Shown here one piece after another: positions 51,801 to 64,000 of a DNA stretch of 64,000 bases. The stretch comes from Aquila chrysaetos chrysaetos (Eukaryota; Chordata; Aves; Accipitriformes; Accipitridae): assembly GCF_900496995.4 (NCBI RefSeq), contig NC_044016.1, positions 20,626,932-20,690,931 of the forward strand, read 5' to 3'. Made by a program: the position numbers and the translations under genes. The notes under the pieces were generated by a model that ran no database searches, was not told where the DNA came from, and saw nothing but the letters and a program-made list of their open reading frames with translations. Position 1 is the stretch's first letter. Every line of letters begins with the position of its first letter.

Positions 51801-54800
51801 GGGTTAAGGGCATATGTGGCCTTGGCTACTGTTGCTCAATGGACAAGCTGTAATTCACTGTACACCATGGTACCTCAATCACTTGCAGTCCTATTCTGGA
51901 TGGAGACAGCAATCTCATTTGAACATGATTGGGTATTTTCACACCAAAAAAATGTGTAGTGTTGCCAGTGTGCACAGAGGGATAGTAATTAATCTATGTT
52001 TAATCCATGCATTTTATGATTTTTCTGTGTGAAAAAAGGTTGGGCTTTGTTTACTTCAGTGTAGGAAACTCAGCAGAAGGAAAGTGCTCTTCATAGTCCG
52101 GGTTTTCTTCCTGTAAGAACACATTCTTTGTGGTTGGGCCCTTTGCAAATGAGGCTAGGTCTAGCAGTAAAATTTCAATAGTGGAGTGAACATTTGGATT
52201 TTACTAGTGTAAAGGATAATGAGATGTACTGATGCCTCGTATCATCTCCAAAGGGCATATCTCTGATGCTTGCGGCATTCTAAATGCTGTGTGAAGCATT
52301 TCAGTTCTCTGATCAGGAATTTTTGGACACCTAGGCTTCGCGTGGGATTTCTAATACTTTGCTGCATTTAGACTTTGGTATGACTGTAGACACTCATAGC
52401 AAATACTTCTGATGACATTTTAGCATTTTTGCTGCCTTTTAAAATCTAAGATGAAAAAGAAAGTAATGAGCCACCTAATCTGTGCAGTGCTTGCTGTCCC
52501 CTTCTTATATACAAGAGGAACTGCTTTTTTTCTTCTTGCCACTAATTGACTCGATCTTCCCTTTATACTGCTGAAGATTAGATGCTGCTATGCACTTGGA
52601 ACAAGGAGGAAAAATGTCATATACAAGGTAGGACAGTTCAGCTACCACTGAGAAATATGTACTAATTACACTGATTTCTCACCTGCATCCAGAAGGATAG
52701 AATTGCTTGAGAGACAGAGGGTGGGGTCCGAAGATTAAGCATTGTAACCTATCTCGCCTTTGAATGGGAAACCTTCTGGGTAATTGTTTTACCTGCTGGG
52801 TGCCTGTTTTACAAAGTCAGTGAAATGATTTCAAATGAGAGAAAAGAACCTAGCCAAAATATGCCATCTCAGATGTCCTATTTGAATGGTGGGGAGACAA
52901 GAGAGATAGAGGGGTGCTGCATAACTGTTATTAACAAAAAAGTCTATTTTTGCTATTCAAAAGGCACTTCTCACAGTTTCTTCTGCTGGATTCAGCATCT
53001 GACACTGATTGGCTTGTGCAGTTTGACTCTGGTTTTGGTATTCTCATCTCAGTGGAAATGAATTGGAGAAGACAGAAATGGAACAAATTAGGAACCAAAG
53101 CCATCCCCATGCTAACTAATTGAATATATGTATAAACATCGAACAACCCCACAACTGCTGTTGAAGCTATTGCATCAAACAGTCATAAATTCTTAAAGCT
53201 TGTAGATATAAAACATGTTGGCAGCTAAGAAAAGAAGCTGTAAAAAGAGAGAGCTTTTAAAAAACATTTGGATTACAGGTTCACACATCTCATTTAAAAA
53301 CAAAACAAAAAAATAGAGCTGTTACACAAACCATCTCCCTCTGAATCCCATACAGCATAGTAAATGCATACCATTTACACTCTACGGTAAAGAGAAGCCA
53401 TTCAGAATAAGCCAAGCCACTGCATGGGTTTTAAGGCCATCTGGCACACAGTGCTCAACTGTCCATCACTTGAGACCCAATGTTATCTCTGGGCTTATGG
53501 AGACCTGCAGTTATCTCTGTTTCTCTATTACTGTCATTTGTTGACATCAAGAAATGGAGGTTATGGAAGATGTTATTTATGTGACTAAAACAAATGCTAC
53601 CTTATTGGCAGCTGCCTTCTGTTTAGTTTCTTCTTTGTAAAGGGAAGAAGAATATTGTCTTTGCAGCTCTTCATGGCTTATTTTTAAGTTGTGCATCAAA
53701 TCTGACAACAAAAATCAAGGTTTAACACTCTGAATTACATTTAGCTAGCTCATTGTTCCCAGGTCTTCTGTTCATGCTAAATTACTTTTTAGTTACCCTT
53801 GGCTGCAGGGAATTCATTATCTTGCGTGTACCATAGTAATGCAGACTTTGGGGACATAAGTTGAGCTGTGCTAGGACAGTTCTTGTTTTTTGTTTTTTAG
53901 TAGATGCAAATGGTACCAGATGGAGGGCTTATGCAGCAAAGAGTATAGCTGCTTGGTTTGTTCAGTTTGTTTCAAGTGGTGTGTGTTGTAGCAGAGTAGC
54001 AGTGAGGAAGAGCTGCCTGATTATCTTGTAGCTGCTGCACTCAGGTGAAATACTGTGGAAGTACTTGCACCTTCTCTCAGAAAAAAATAGCCATCCTTCT
54101 CAGTTTGGAAAACCTTTTGGAGGGAAAGAAGAGCAGCAACAAGGGTAAGGAAACTCCAGCAGAAGAGACAGAGTCCCTCACTGTTTCCACAAAGACAGAG
54201 TGATGAGGAAGGGAGCATTTGCTTTGAAACTCTTCTGTTGACTCCTTACCAAGCACATCTCAGGTTTTTTGTCTATTTGAAGGGAGGGCTTATTCTAGAG
54301 CCTAATAAACTAGAACATATTCTAGTTTGGAGATTGGAAGCTTCTTGGTGTACTTTGCGCTCATTTGAAAGGAAAGGTAGGGAGTAGTTCCACATGAATA
54401 CTCTCACTGATTTAGGGTCCTGTCACAGCCTATTTTTCTTCTCTCCTTTTATGTTAATTGGACAAATGGAAAATAATTAATAGGGTACATAGAACAGGCT
54501 ACCTGGATCAATAAAAATGTCAGTTTGGCTGCATCAATGTAATAGGCAGAGCTAATGTCATTTGGCTAAATAAACGGGTTTGTTTTGTGCAGCATCGTGG
54601 TTGTCCAGGGTTAAAAGGAAAGGTGATGACAGAGCTCAGGAGCTGCAGGCTAGTGTGGCCTCGTGATCTTAGAGCAGAAGAGACCTTGCCCAGTTTCCAA
54701 CAGGAACGGTCTTTGTGCCAAAGCATCAGCTATACTGAGATCAGAGAGTGGGCCATGAGGCTCAATAGGGCAAGGTTGGGCACAGTATAGCTGCCAACAT

Positions 54801-56533
54801 AGCAATTCTGCCAAATATAAGAAATAATACAAGTTTTTACTGAAGTCTGATCAGTGTTGCTGCTGCTGTCCTTGTTGCATGGTGGTACTGTGTTGATACT
54901 GAGGTGTTGAGCACTGTATGATTAGCAAATTTGTAGTCAGATCTCAGCACTGGACTTGTCCAAGACCCACAGATTTAGATTGGTGGCAAGGATTCATCCA
55001 GACTTACTGTAGACAAGTACAGCCCTAACACTGTTGGCCAGGTTTGCAAGCTAGCTTGATCAATGCCTTTGCAAGCCAGGAAATACACACCAAGCGATGC
55101 TCCAGTGAAGTACAGAACTACTTTTGCATCTGCGTGGAGTGGAAGGATGGTCAGTGCAACTGCACCTACACAGTTGTTTGTTGTGCCCTTAGGATGGCTA
55201 CCTCTCTGCTGGCATCAGATCCTCTTGTTGCTATAAATAAGTGTTTCTCTTTTGCTCCCTTTATTTCCCACAGCACTTAAGTAAAATTCCTTATACTGAA
55301 GCGTTGTAACACAGTTGCATAATGCTGTGCATTTGATTTCTGTCTACAGAATTGTTATTAGCAATATCACATTAAAACTTTTTTTGAAGAGTGACATTGT
55401 GCGTAGTCTTCACTGCCCAACAAGATGCTAGCAAACTCATTTTCATGGCACTTAGTATTTGTTGGGTTTTTCTGGTTTTCACTATTAGCCCAGAAATTTA
55501 CAGAAGTCTTGTGCAATTTTTCTGATGCTGCATCATTCCCAGAGAGGTTTTCTTTAAATACCAGTGGCAGGGGAAGGGATCTTGATGGTCAAACTGAAGG
55601 AGTTGCTAGTTTATCTAGGAACAAGTTTCATTTCAGCCAGATACCAGAAGTCTTCATAGTTATGATGCATCTCTTACTTTTAAGCTTTACTTCTCAGCTG
55701 CTAAGTGCTGCAGTTCAATGAATTTTGTCCATTGATCATTAGATAAATATAGATGTGAAATTGGAGTGCTACCAAAGACCTGATCTCTGGAAGAGGTAGC
55801 CATGTGAGATGGGGGAGAACTTCTACTTTCAAGGCTGCTAAAACTTAAATGAAAGGGAAGTCCTTTAAACCCTGACCTTCAGCTTCTGGGTTTACTTTGT
55901 TCACATTCTCCTTCAGGAGCCACATACTGGCTTTATTTATACTTAGTAAAATAAATAAGTGTGACATTTTCTCCTACACACCAGCAGCTTTTTTCCTGGT
56001 ATAAAAGGTTCTTTATGTTATTCTGAAATTAATACTGACAGACAGCCTCTTCATAGTCTGTATGTAACAGTTTTTTACAAGTATTTCAGTGCTTTACAAA
56101 TATGATTGCATGCTTTGATGCTTGTCCCAAAGGGCAAATACCTCCTGAAGGGAACAGCTACATTTGCAACATCGCAAGCAAAATCAAAGACCCTCTTAGT
56201 GTGAGAAAGAGAAGAATAGTACTCCAGCTAACCTTAGGAAACTTAAATGGCTTGTAAGAAGAAGTCAGTCTAGTATAGTGACCTGTCCTTTCAGTAATCT
56301 TCCATGTCTATTTGTTTTTAATTTCTTGTGAAAATCAAATACTGAGCCAAAGCATTAGTTCAGCACAGAGTCAGATATGTTGTATCTTGGCATTGTGCAG
56401 TCACTGATGGAGGGCTCATCTTGAGCAAACAGAGAATGAAACTGTGGCAGATACCTAGTGTTTCTGTTCCTGTTGCACCCACAGGTTGGGTCAGTAACTA
56501 AAACTAACTTCTGCAGGAAGCTCTGTGTCCAAG

Positions 56534-57115
56534 ATGATAAAATGGGCACTCAGTTCCCTAAATGAACTGCTAGATTCTGCTGTCAGCCTGGCTTCTAAGA
56601 GAGGCTGGTTAGTGCTAATCCTAAAAACCAGCAAAGCAATTTCTCTTGTTGCATGCCAGGAGGACATTCCACCCAAGTCTTGCATCCCCCTCCACCCCCA
56701 CCAAGCCTCTCAGTACCATCAAATACCAAGCCACCACTGCAACTTTGGACTAGAGTTGGTGGGATGTAGGAAGGAGGCTTGTGTGGAGCATGTGTATCCC
56801 TTCACTGGTCTTTGCTTGTCAACTGTTCAGGACCTGGAACAAGACTTGGGGGATGGGGAGAGGAAAGACTTCAGCAGTCCAAGGTGGCATGGGGAGTTCT
56901 ACTCTTTTCCTTTCTTTTCTAGAGCTTTTGATCTAGCATTTGCCATGGTGTTGATCTGCCACTTGTTTGATGAGAGAAAGTGGGTGGATGCTATTGCAGA
57001 GGAGGTCATAAGTCCTTTCCTGCTGCTGGAGGAGAGGGTCTGTGGAGTACAGGCAGATGATGGCCAAGTGATGGAGGGGCAGAGCATGAAGCTAACACAG
57101 GAGATGCCTCACTAG
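56534..57115 (+). other. Longest open frame in the window (193 codons), unidentified
   Basis: ATG at 56534 in an acceptable context (A at -3, A at +4), open to TAG at 57113-57115. The translation shows no signal peptide, zinc finger, repeat or other domain I recognise. A separate minus-strand frame (57006-57350) overlaps its end. A rough uniform-base estimate gives about one such frame by chance in 64 kb across six frames, so it is not evidence of a gene on its own. An lncRNA-embedded frame remains possible. Confidence 0.12.
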
Positions 57116-57699
57116 CTCCAGCACTGCACAAAGACTGTATTGCCATTCTCTTACACGTCACTACTCTTTTCTCCTGCCTGTCTACCAAAGATGGTCCAGG
57201 AAATCTCACAGTGACTTCTCCCCACAGTAGCAGGGGTTTGTATTCTTTTCTCTGCAGAGAGGTTGGCGCACGGGTCTCAGCCTGGCCCGGTGACTCTGAA
57301 CTTCTTGATACTGCCTGTGACTTTGGAGTGATGAGGAACTTGTATGCCAATCACACTGGGGATGACATTTCTTTTACTGGTTTGGCATAGTCAGTATGGA
57401 CAAATACACAAATCGAGCTTGATTCTTGCACTTGGGTGGGTTTGGACTGTAACTCTGTATCAGAGCTGGCTACCACATTCAAATAAATTCAGGATAAGTG
57501 GATACTTTAGAGCCCAGTATTACTTCTCTATTCTTGCCAAATTACATCAACAAATTGCTGAACTGCCTGCAGGCGAAGGTTGCACAGTCCGTCGTCTCTG
57601 ATAAAATAATGCTCTGTGTGTGAGACTATCCTGTGAGCACCCTATGCCTGTTGCAACTTGAGGAATGTGACCAGGTTCCGTATCCTTGAGAAGGAAAGA

Positions 57700-57740
57700 T
57701 TTTTTTTTTTTTTTTTTTTTTATTTGGGGGGGGGGGGGGG
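57700..57740. repeat. Adjacent poly(T) and poly(G) runs
   Basis: Twenty-two T (57700-57721), then attt, then 15 G (57726-57740), followed by a G-rich tail (aggatggggtggggtgg). The G part can form a G-quadruplex on this strand. Runs like this are prone to sequencing and assembly length errors. Confidence 0.92.
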
Positions 57741-60700
57741 AGGATGGGGTGGGGTGGTCGTGTTTGACTAAGTTTTAGTTTGCTTGGTGCCTCACCAATA
57801 TAGACATTGTTATGCTTTCTCCATAAGGCCTACATACCAGCAGAGAGGTAATATAAAAGACTGGTTAGAACGGCATAATGTAAACCCTTAATCTGTTGCA
57901 AACCTTTGAAGTTCAGCCACCTTCATTGACTGTTGTTAATAATTGGCGTGCAACACTTTTATTTGTCTTGGTTATGCTGGCACAGATAGGGCCCCAGTAG
58001 TCATGGATAGCAGATTGAATAATTTGTATGCAATAGAAGCATGGCATGAAGAATGTGCTTCTGGCTGAAGTGAGCAAGTCACTTTATCATTGGGGTTTTT
58101 TAATGCAAGACTATTTACCTGGCAGCTCTGAATTAACATGCTGATGAATTCTGTGCAGGAAGCTTACACAGGTTCCTTGGAAGAATTTACTACTTTAGTT
58201 TTCTCTGTTTTTCTATATTTAGGGGATCAGCCCCTTAGCCATATGCTCTAAAATAAAGGATAAAAATTAGCCATTCTAAGACTTAATGCTTTCATTCTTC
58301 TCATATCTTTGGAGTAGCAGCTATCTAGTAATAGAATTACACAGTATCCACAAACTGTAGTTCACAGTTAAGCTCTCTCAAACAGAAAATTACACCAAGA
58401 AATCCATAAAGAGTAAGAACAGCAAGGGTCAGACTGTCTTACCATGAAGAATTATATGGTATGGGAAGCCTATTGCCTTTTGTTCTTTCTGCTGTTAATG
58501 CCCCAATCCTAGCTACCATGGTGCTTTCTGAAAAATCAGAAGAAATGTAGTGTTGCATTTGAAACACATTTTGGTATTATAATTCTATTTTGGTACATTT
58601 TACACAAAACTGTGTAATCCTTACAGTAGATATTTAGCTCTGATGTTTTATCTTCAGACTGCTCTCACAATAATTGATCCTCCTTGCCTTTACTCTAGAA
58701 AGGTGCTGAATGTTGGCTAAGGAAACTGATCTGTGTTGATGTTAAGTGACTGTATCAGGGCCAGTGTGAAACACATGGTTAAAGCCTGCATTATTCTTTC
58801 TGCCTTGCTGGATGTATGCAAACTGCATAGGGCTTAACACTTGTTTCAGTTCCTGTGAAGCAATTTAAGTTCCATAGGTTGTTGAATTTCCTCCCCTACC
58901 TTTCTGCTATCATCAGCCAAAGGCTGATAAAAGAAAGCTACTCCAGAAAGCACAATTCAATCAATCACAGATCAGCAGTCTTGTTTAATACAGTATATCT
59001 CTTTATAAACAATTTTATTGTTTCACACAACAAAAGTGGTTAGAAAGAGCAGGTACAATATACAACTTGATTGACTTCAGGGACTTGTGGATGACAGGTT
59101 CTGTGAATCCTGAGATCTTTCAGGGCTTGGGGATAATGGTGCAGAGCATCACTGCAGCTGCTGAGCCAGTGAACAACTTGCACATGCATGCAGCTGAGGC
59201 AGCATAACTGGCTTTACCTTTATTATCCAGACTGAGAACAGCAAAGGCAAGGAACTGGTTCTGACTTATTACGTAAGAAGTTTGACTTGGGTCTAGTTGA
59301 CCCATGGTTTCTATGTCAATGAAATCTGCCTGTTTCAGTAGTTGTGACAGTTGAGAATTGTCTTCATGAAGCTTGATGTAAAGAAACCAAACAAGCCCAT
59401 AGTATCAACCACATGCTGCTAATTTTAAATCAATCAATCAGTGTGATTGATAAACATTTAGCATTACTTGGCAAATGAGTGATAGCTTTCTATTTTATTC
59501 ACAGAATAACAACATTGGGTTAACAATAGAAACAAATAATTAAAGGCAGAACAAAGACAACATTTTTTATTCCTGGTCTGGATGGGTGTTTGGTACCTGT
59601 AGAGGAACTATTAAATACTACTTGTGTATCTCTAGTGGCTGCAGTATCAAACTAGCCTTAAGGTTCCTTGTATTGAGACAGTCCACAGAGGAAAGTTAAG
59701 AGCAATGAAGAAGGGCTTTAAACTGGAAGTACGACTTGGCCTTAATGTTATTTGCTACAGTATATTAAGACAGTTCTAAGAATTTCATATACTAAACAGC
59801 AGCAGTCATTTCACACTTAACATTTTCATTACAGATGGAAACAGCTACTGGCAATACAAGCCTCAATACCTTTAGATGTGATCATCTCTACTGTTATGTT
59901 GCCTTCACATAGCCTCTGTCTTTGAACTCGACAACTGGGGGGTCATAGTTGATGAGGGAGAATTTGCAAAAGGGATAATGAAGAAAGCCTACAGAAATTA
60001 CAGCAGAGAAGCTAGGGAGTAGAGAAATGAAGGCCTGCATGGGTGCTATAACAGAGGCTGACAGAGGTATCTGACAAGAAGTTTCAAATAGCACATATTT
60101 CCCTGCTCCCACTAATTCAGCAGGAGTTGCTGCCTCAGAGGCAAAGTATTGCTATTAAGGTAGCAGATGGAATATGGTCAGCAGCACCTAGCTGATCCTA
60201 CACCTACACACATATGCACCCTTCACCTACTCCTTCACAGAGTTCCATGCCCCTAGGAATAGCATGAGACGCACTATTGAAAAGTACCAGTAACCTGATT
60301 GTTAGCATTCACTTAAACTTCTCAGCTGTTGGCAGGGGGAGTATTTTTAATGGAATTGCAAATGAGCATAATGGTGCTTCCAGGACTAAGTCTATAGTTG
60401 TTGATAATGATTAAACTACAGCTACTATTAAACAGGCAAATTGAGTTATTGGGACATGCTACAATATGCTTGCCAAGAAGCCAAGCCAGACAAGGACTGA
60501 TTATATGTATGTGGGTGTGCAGAAAGTGAAAGCTGTTTTTAGCCCAGCAGTGTAATTCTGCTTCAGCTATTTGATGTCCCAGGAGATTTGTGTGTGTCTG
60601 TATGTGTCCATGTATGGAAAGATCTGTTTGGAGCTATTATTTTTGACAAGACCTGAGACAAAATAGTCAAAAAAAGAAAGAAAAAACAATGGGTGTGTGC

Positions 60701-63564
60701 AGTGTGACTTGAAGAGAGCTACAGAATTTGTAAGTAACTGCTGCTGACCTGATTAGGATTTTAATCTATACAAACATGGGGGTAATGACAGGGAAAGTCT
60801 GCATGCAGACAGAGTAAATGTAACAACACGTCTGGCTGCTGGGCATGTGACAGACTATCCAAAGCAGCAGTATTCATGCAAAGTTGATACAGGTGGATCA
60901 GTTAAAACATTTTTAGCTAGACATCACTTTAAAACTCCAGCATAGACAAGAACAGTTGTGCTAGCCAACAGTGGTTACCTTAAATTTAAAGTTATTCTTG
61001 GAGCTCATCATCTTCCTTATGCTGCTGCGAAATGTAGTATGTTAAAAGACATCTCCAGAAACTGGTCTAGCTAAAGCTTTCAGGAATCTAAAGCAAATGT
61101 AGTCTACTTTAAACACTGCAGAAGAAGAAAGGAGGAAAAAAAAAAACAAACCAACAAAACAGAGACAAACTCTTGCTAGAATGAACTCTGAATTTAGCTT
61201 ATCTAGTAGAGGGCTCAGATTCTCTTTTCCCTCCTCTAAGAGTCTTGCATTTATTTGCTCCTTTGAAAAGTAGAGAGGTGAGACTAAGCATTTCAGGAGT
61301 TAACCATGAACCTTTCATTTAGCTTTCGTAATGCAGAAGCGCTGATCATGCAGGCCTTCCTTTCAAAAGATACAAAAAAGGCATGGCATTAAGGATTGCT
61401 ACTTTGCTTCAAGGAGACCCTGAACAATTTAAGAGGACTAAAAATCACCAACATTTTCAAGTGTGCCTAAAGAGAGTTCCTGCTGTTGCATCTCTGATAC
61501 AGCAGATGACTGACTTCAACTATTTTATTTATTTATTTAAAAAAACCCCAAACCCTGAAGTGTTTAGAACTCTGGTTAGAGCATGGTTTTCTGTCCTTCC
61601 TGAGCATGCTTGGTAGGGGAAGGAAAGTGTCTTTTGCAACTCAGAAAAAAAGAAAAGGGACTAAGCAATGAGGAAATAGTAGGTACCATATTCTGTCCTT
61701 TTGTGTGAAGGGAGAGGTGACAGACAGAAGTAGGTCTCTATAATTTTATTCTCATTACTTACACAGTCACTGCACTGTGCTACAAGTTATTAACTCACAG
61801 CATCCTACTGCATGTTATTAGCTTTGCACAAACCTAGCAGAAAGGAAGATTCTGCTTATGGTTAAATGATTGCTATCAAGACTTGCTACTATCTGAAGAA
61901 CAAAACCCTTTTGTTAGAGGATGCAGTCATCATCTTTAAAAGCTATATATAATTTCAGTAATCTTTTCCTAATGCTTCAGATGCATGTATTGAATTTGAA
62001 TTGGTTTACAGTTAGTCTTATAAAGTTCTGCTTGTTTTTCTTCCAAAGAAAATAGCAGCATATTGCAAAATAGGAAGGTCCTGTAGCAAAATATGTAGTT
62101 ATTACTAAATAATCAATCAAATTTTTTTCTAATTATGACAGTCCTGTTTCATTTCTTTGCATATAACATATGTTGCAGAATTGACTCAGACAAACTCTAC
62201 GCAAGTATATTCACAAAGATAAAGCAAAACAGTTTTCTGTATTACCAAGTCAAAGAAGTTGGTGCTGTTTGGCAAGTAATAATTCGCCTCTTTACTTGAA
62301 GAGGAAGGTGGATGTGATCAGTAAGTGCATGTCAATTTGCATCCTGCCTCCTGCCTTCATGCCTTCTTTCCTCCTGACTCAACTTCAGATTGGAAGATGA
62401 GGCGTGCAGAGTTCATGGGAAGGTGTATGTGAACAATATCACAGAACTGAAGTTCAAGAAACCCATAGCCTAACATCCAGAACAAGTAAATCATGTCTGC
62501 ATTAAGTTTCAGTTAATTGAAGAAATAGCCTATCACTGTAATAAAATACACAAGGAGGTTATCACTTCTATAGACCAATGTCCATATTTTAACCTGTTTG
62601 AACTAACGTGCAGGGGCTTGCAAGAACAAAGTTGATGCTTTTTTTCCTGTGGTGAGTACTGAAAAGCCAAGAGCAGCAACATTCAAGCAGAACTACTTTC
62701 AAATGCCCAGCTGTACACACTGACCACCTCAACAAAAAGGAAAAATGAATGAAGACTAGGAAGACAAGGAAAAATGTCCTTCCTACTGATGTCTTTGAGA
62801 ACTGTTATTTAAGAGTGGCTCTTTCCAGCACTGTTAAGGTTTGTTCTCCTGGAAAAGCTGCTGACAGTGAGATATAAAGCCCCCTATTGCACAAGTTCAC
62901 CATGTAAAATATGCATTGTGAATACTTTTGAACAGTCTAATCTTATGCACTGTTTTTCCAGTGTGGTCCTTTGTACAGCAAAGTATGTACAGACACAGTC
63001 TCAGCTAAGAATAAGATTATGAACTGGTTACACAAGAACTGTATCCTTATACAGCAGCTCCTGCCACATCAGCTTCTGCATTGAACTACAGCTTACTACT
63101 GCTTCTGTTATTTTTGTTCTGTGTGCAGAATTCTAATCAGGTATTTGAGTGATGAAATAAACAGCTGGTGCCAAGAAATACAGTTATTTTAAGTAGTGTT
63201 GTCTTAAATGTTTATTTCTATTTGTTTTCTAGGTATAAATGTTCCCAGAAGCATACAAAATTATTTCCAGCATGAATTGGCTACAATCTCATTGTGACAT
63301 TAAGGGATTACTTTGATTAGACCATCTCTTTGCTGTTCCACTGACTGATGACTGACAATTTCAGTAACTACACTACAACAAAGAGAATGTTAATTCATTT
63401 GTCTGGGCACTTAACTGTGTACACATCAACTGTGAGTACAGGTGCTGTCAGTTATCCCACTGATGCATTTCTTGGAATCTATTATAAAACTTATATTTTT
63501 ATGACACCATTATTAACAGTTTTCTTCCCTAGCAAGTCTTTGTATTGAAATAGTCATGGTAAGA

Positions 63565-63569
<5 letters not shown>

Positions 63570-63596
<27 letters not shown>
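63570..63596. repeat. Homopolymer A run (27 nt)
   Basis: Twenty-seven consecutive A. No processed coding sequence or SINE head was recognised to its left, so it is called a simple repeat and not a retroposon tail. Confidence 0.9.
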
Positions 63597-63597
<1 letters not shown>

Positions 63598-64000
63598 TGC
63601 TTTCATCCCTTAGAAACTTATACCTAAGTTGGAGCATAGTCACAGAAGGAACTGCTATGATTGTAGAATGAACTGAACACCACAATGAGGTTAAATATAA
63701 ACAGAACATTGTGTTCAAGGGGCCAGGGGATTATAACTTGTCCAAAAGAAGAAAGTAATGCAAAATTCAAGTTTTGAATGTATATATCACCTTCCATGGA
63801 GTAAATGAAAGTGGTTAATATTACTTTTGGACTGCTAAAATTGCACCAGGTCTCTTCCCAGGGTGTTGTCTGTGCACTACTGAAGAGTTCACATTCCCAG
63901 GTACCTCATTTTACAGTTAACATTGCTTCTCATTCAAGACACTAAACTGCTTCAAAACAGAAACCAGTGCAATTAAGTACAGGCTCTGGCATAGCAACAT

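Larger units (their letters stand above)
42893..64000. other. Non-coding stretch right of the CpG island (intron or intergenic)
   Basis: About 21 kb of AT-rich sequence. If the CpG-island transcript runs rightwards, much of this is its first intron(s). A candidate non-coding exon at 45277-45342 (acceptor ttctgtgctatag, donor-like GAG|GTAATT) has stops in all frames and is unproven. Otherwise I see only simple repeats and chance-length reading frames. Confidence 0.5.

Overview
The window looks like nuclear DNA from a bird. It is AT-rich and gene-poor, has conventional GT-AG introns and scattered A/T and GT microsatellites, and contains no bacterial-style operons. Two signs point to birds. The only clearly coding sequence is the 3' end of a vertebrate BTBD9 gene. 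A complete solo LTR at 23456-24033 belongs, from memory, to an ERVL-like family that is abundant in neoavian genomes. No mammalian Alu, B1 or L1 sequence was recognised.

Layout. (1) 1-10490, plus strand: the last two coding exons of BTBD9 (5805-5883 and 10296-10490) with the flanking intron sequence. BTBD9 is a BTB/BACK-domain protein, a presumed CUL3 adaptor, ending in discoidin-like (F5/8 type C) domains. (2) 10491 to about 18-19.6 kb: probable BTBD9 3' UTR and downstream flank. Candidate poly(A) signals lie at 10791, 18015 and 19598. A GATA/TA microsatellite and a 43-base piece of the same LTR family also lie here. (3) About 20-41.7 kb: intergenic-looking sequence with an old CR1/L3-like LINE fragment (about 22.2-22.4 kb, antisense) and the solo LTR with an intact 5-bp target-site duplication. 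(4) About 41.7-42.8 kb: a strong CpG island, the only one in the window, with a good plus-strand splice donor (GAG|GTAAGG at 42366/42367) and a T-rich acceptor at 42493/42494. It probably marks the promoter and non-coding first exon(s) of a plus-strand gene or lncRNA that I could not identify. (5) 42.9-64 kb: no exon I can defend. It is either an intron of the CpG-island transcript or intergenic.

Most open reading frames in the window are 60-196 codons long, have no recognisable homology and often overlap another frame. They fit chance expectation for this length of DNA and are not annotated as genes. I found no evidence of an undescribed biological system. The best leads are the orphan CpG-island promoter, the apparent absence of ZFAND3 next to the BTBD9 3' end (its neighbour in human), and the likely long BTBD9 3' UTR.
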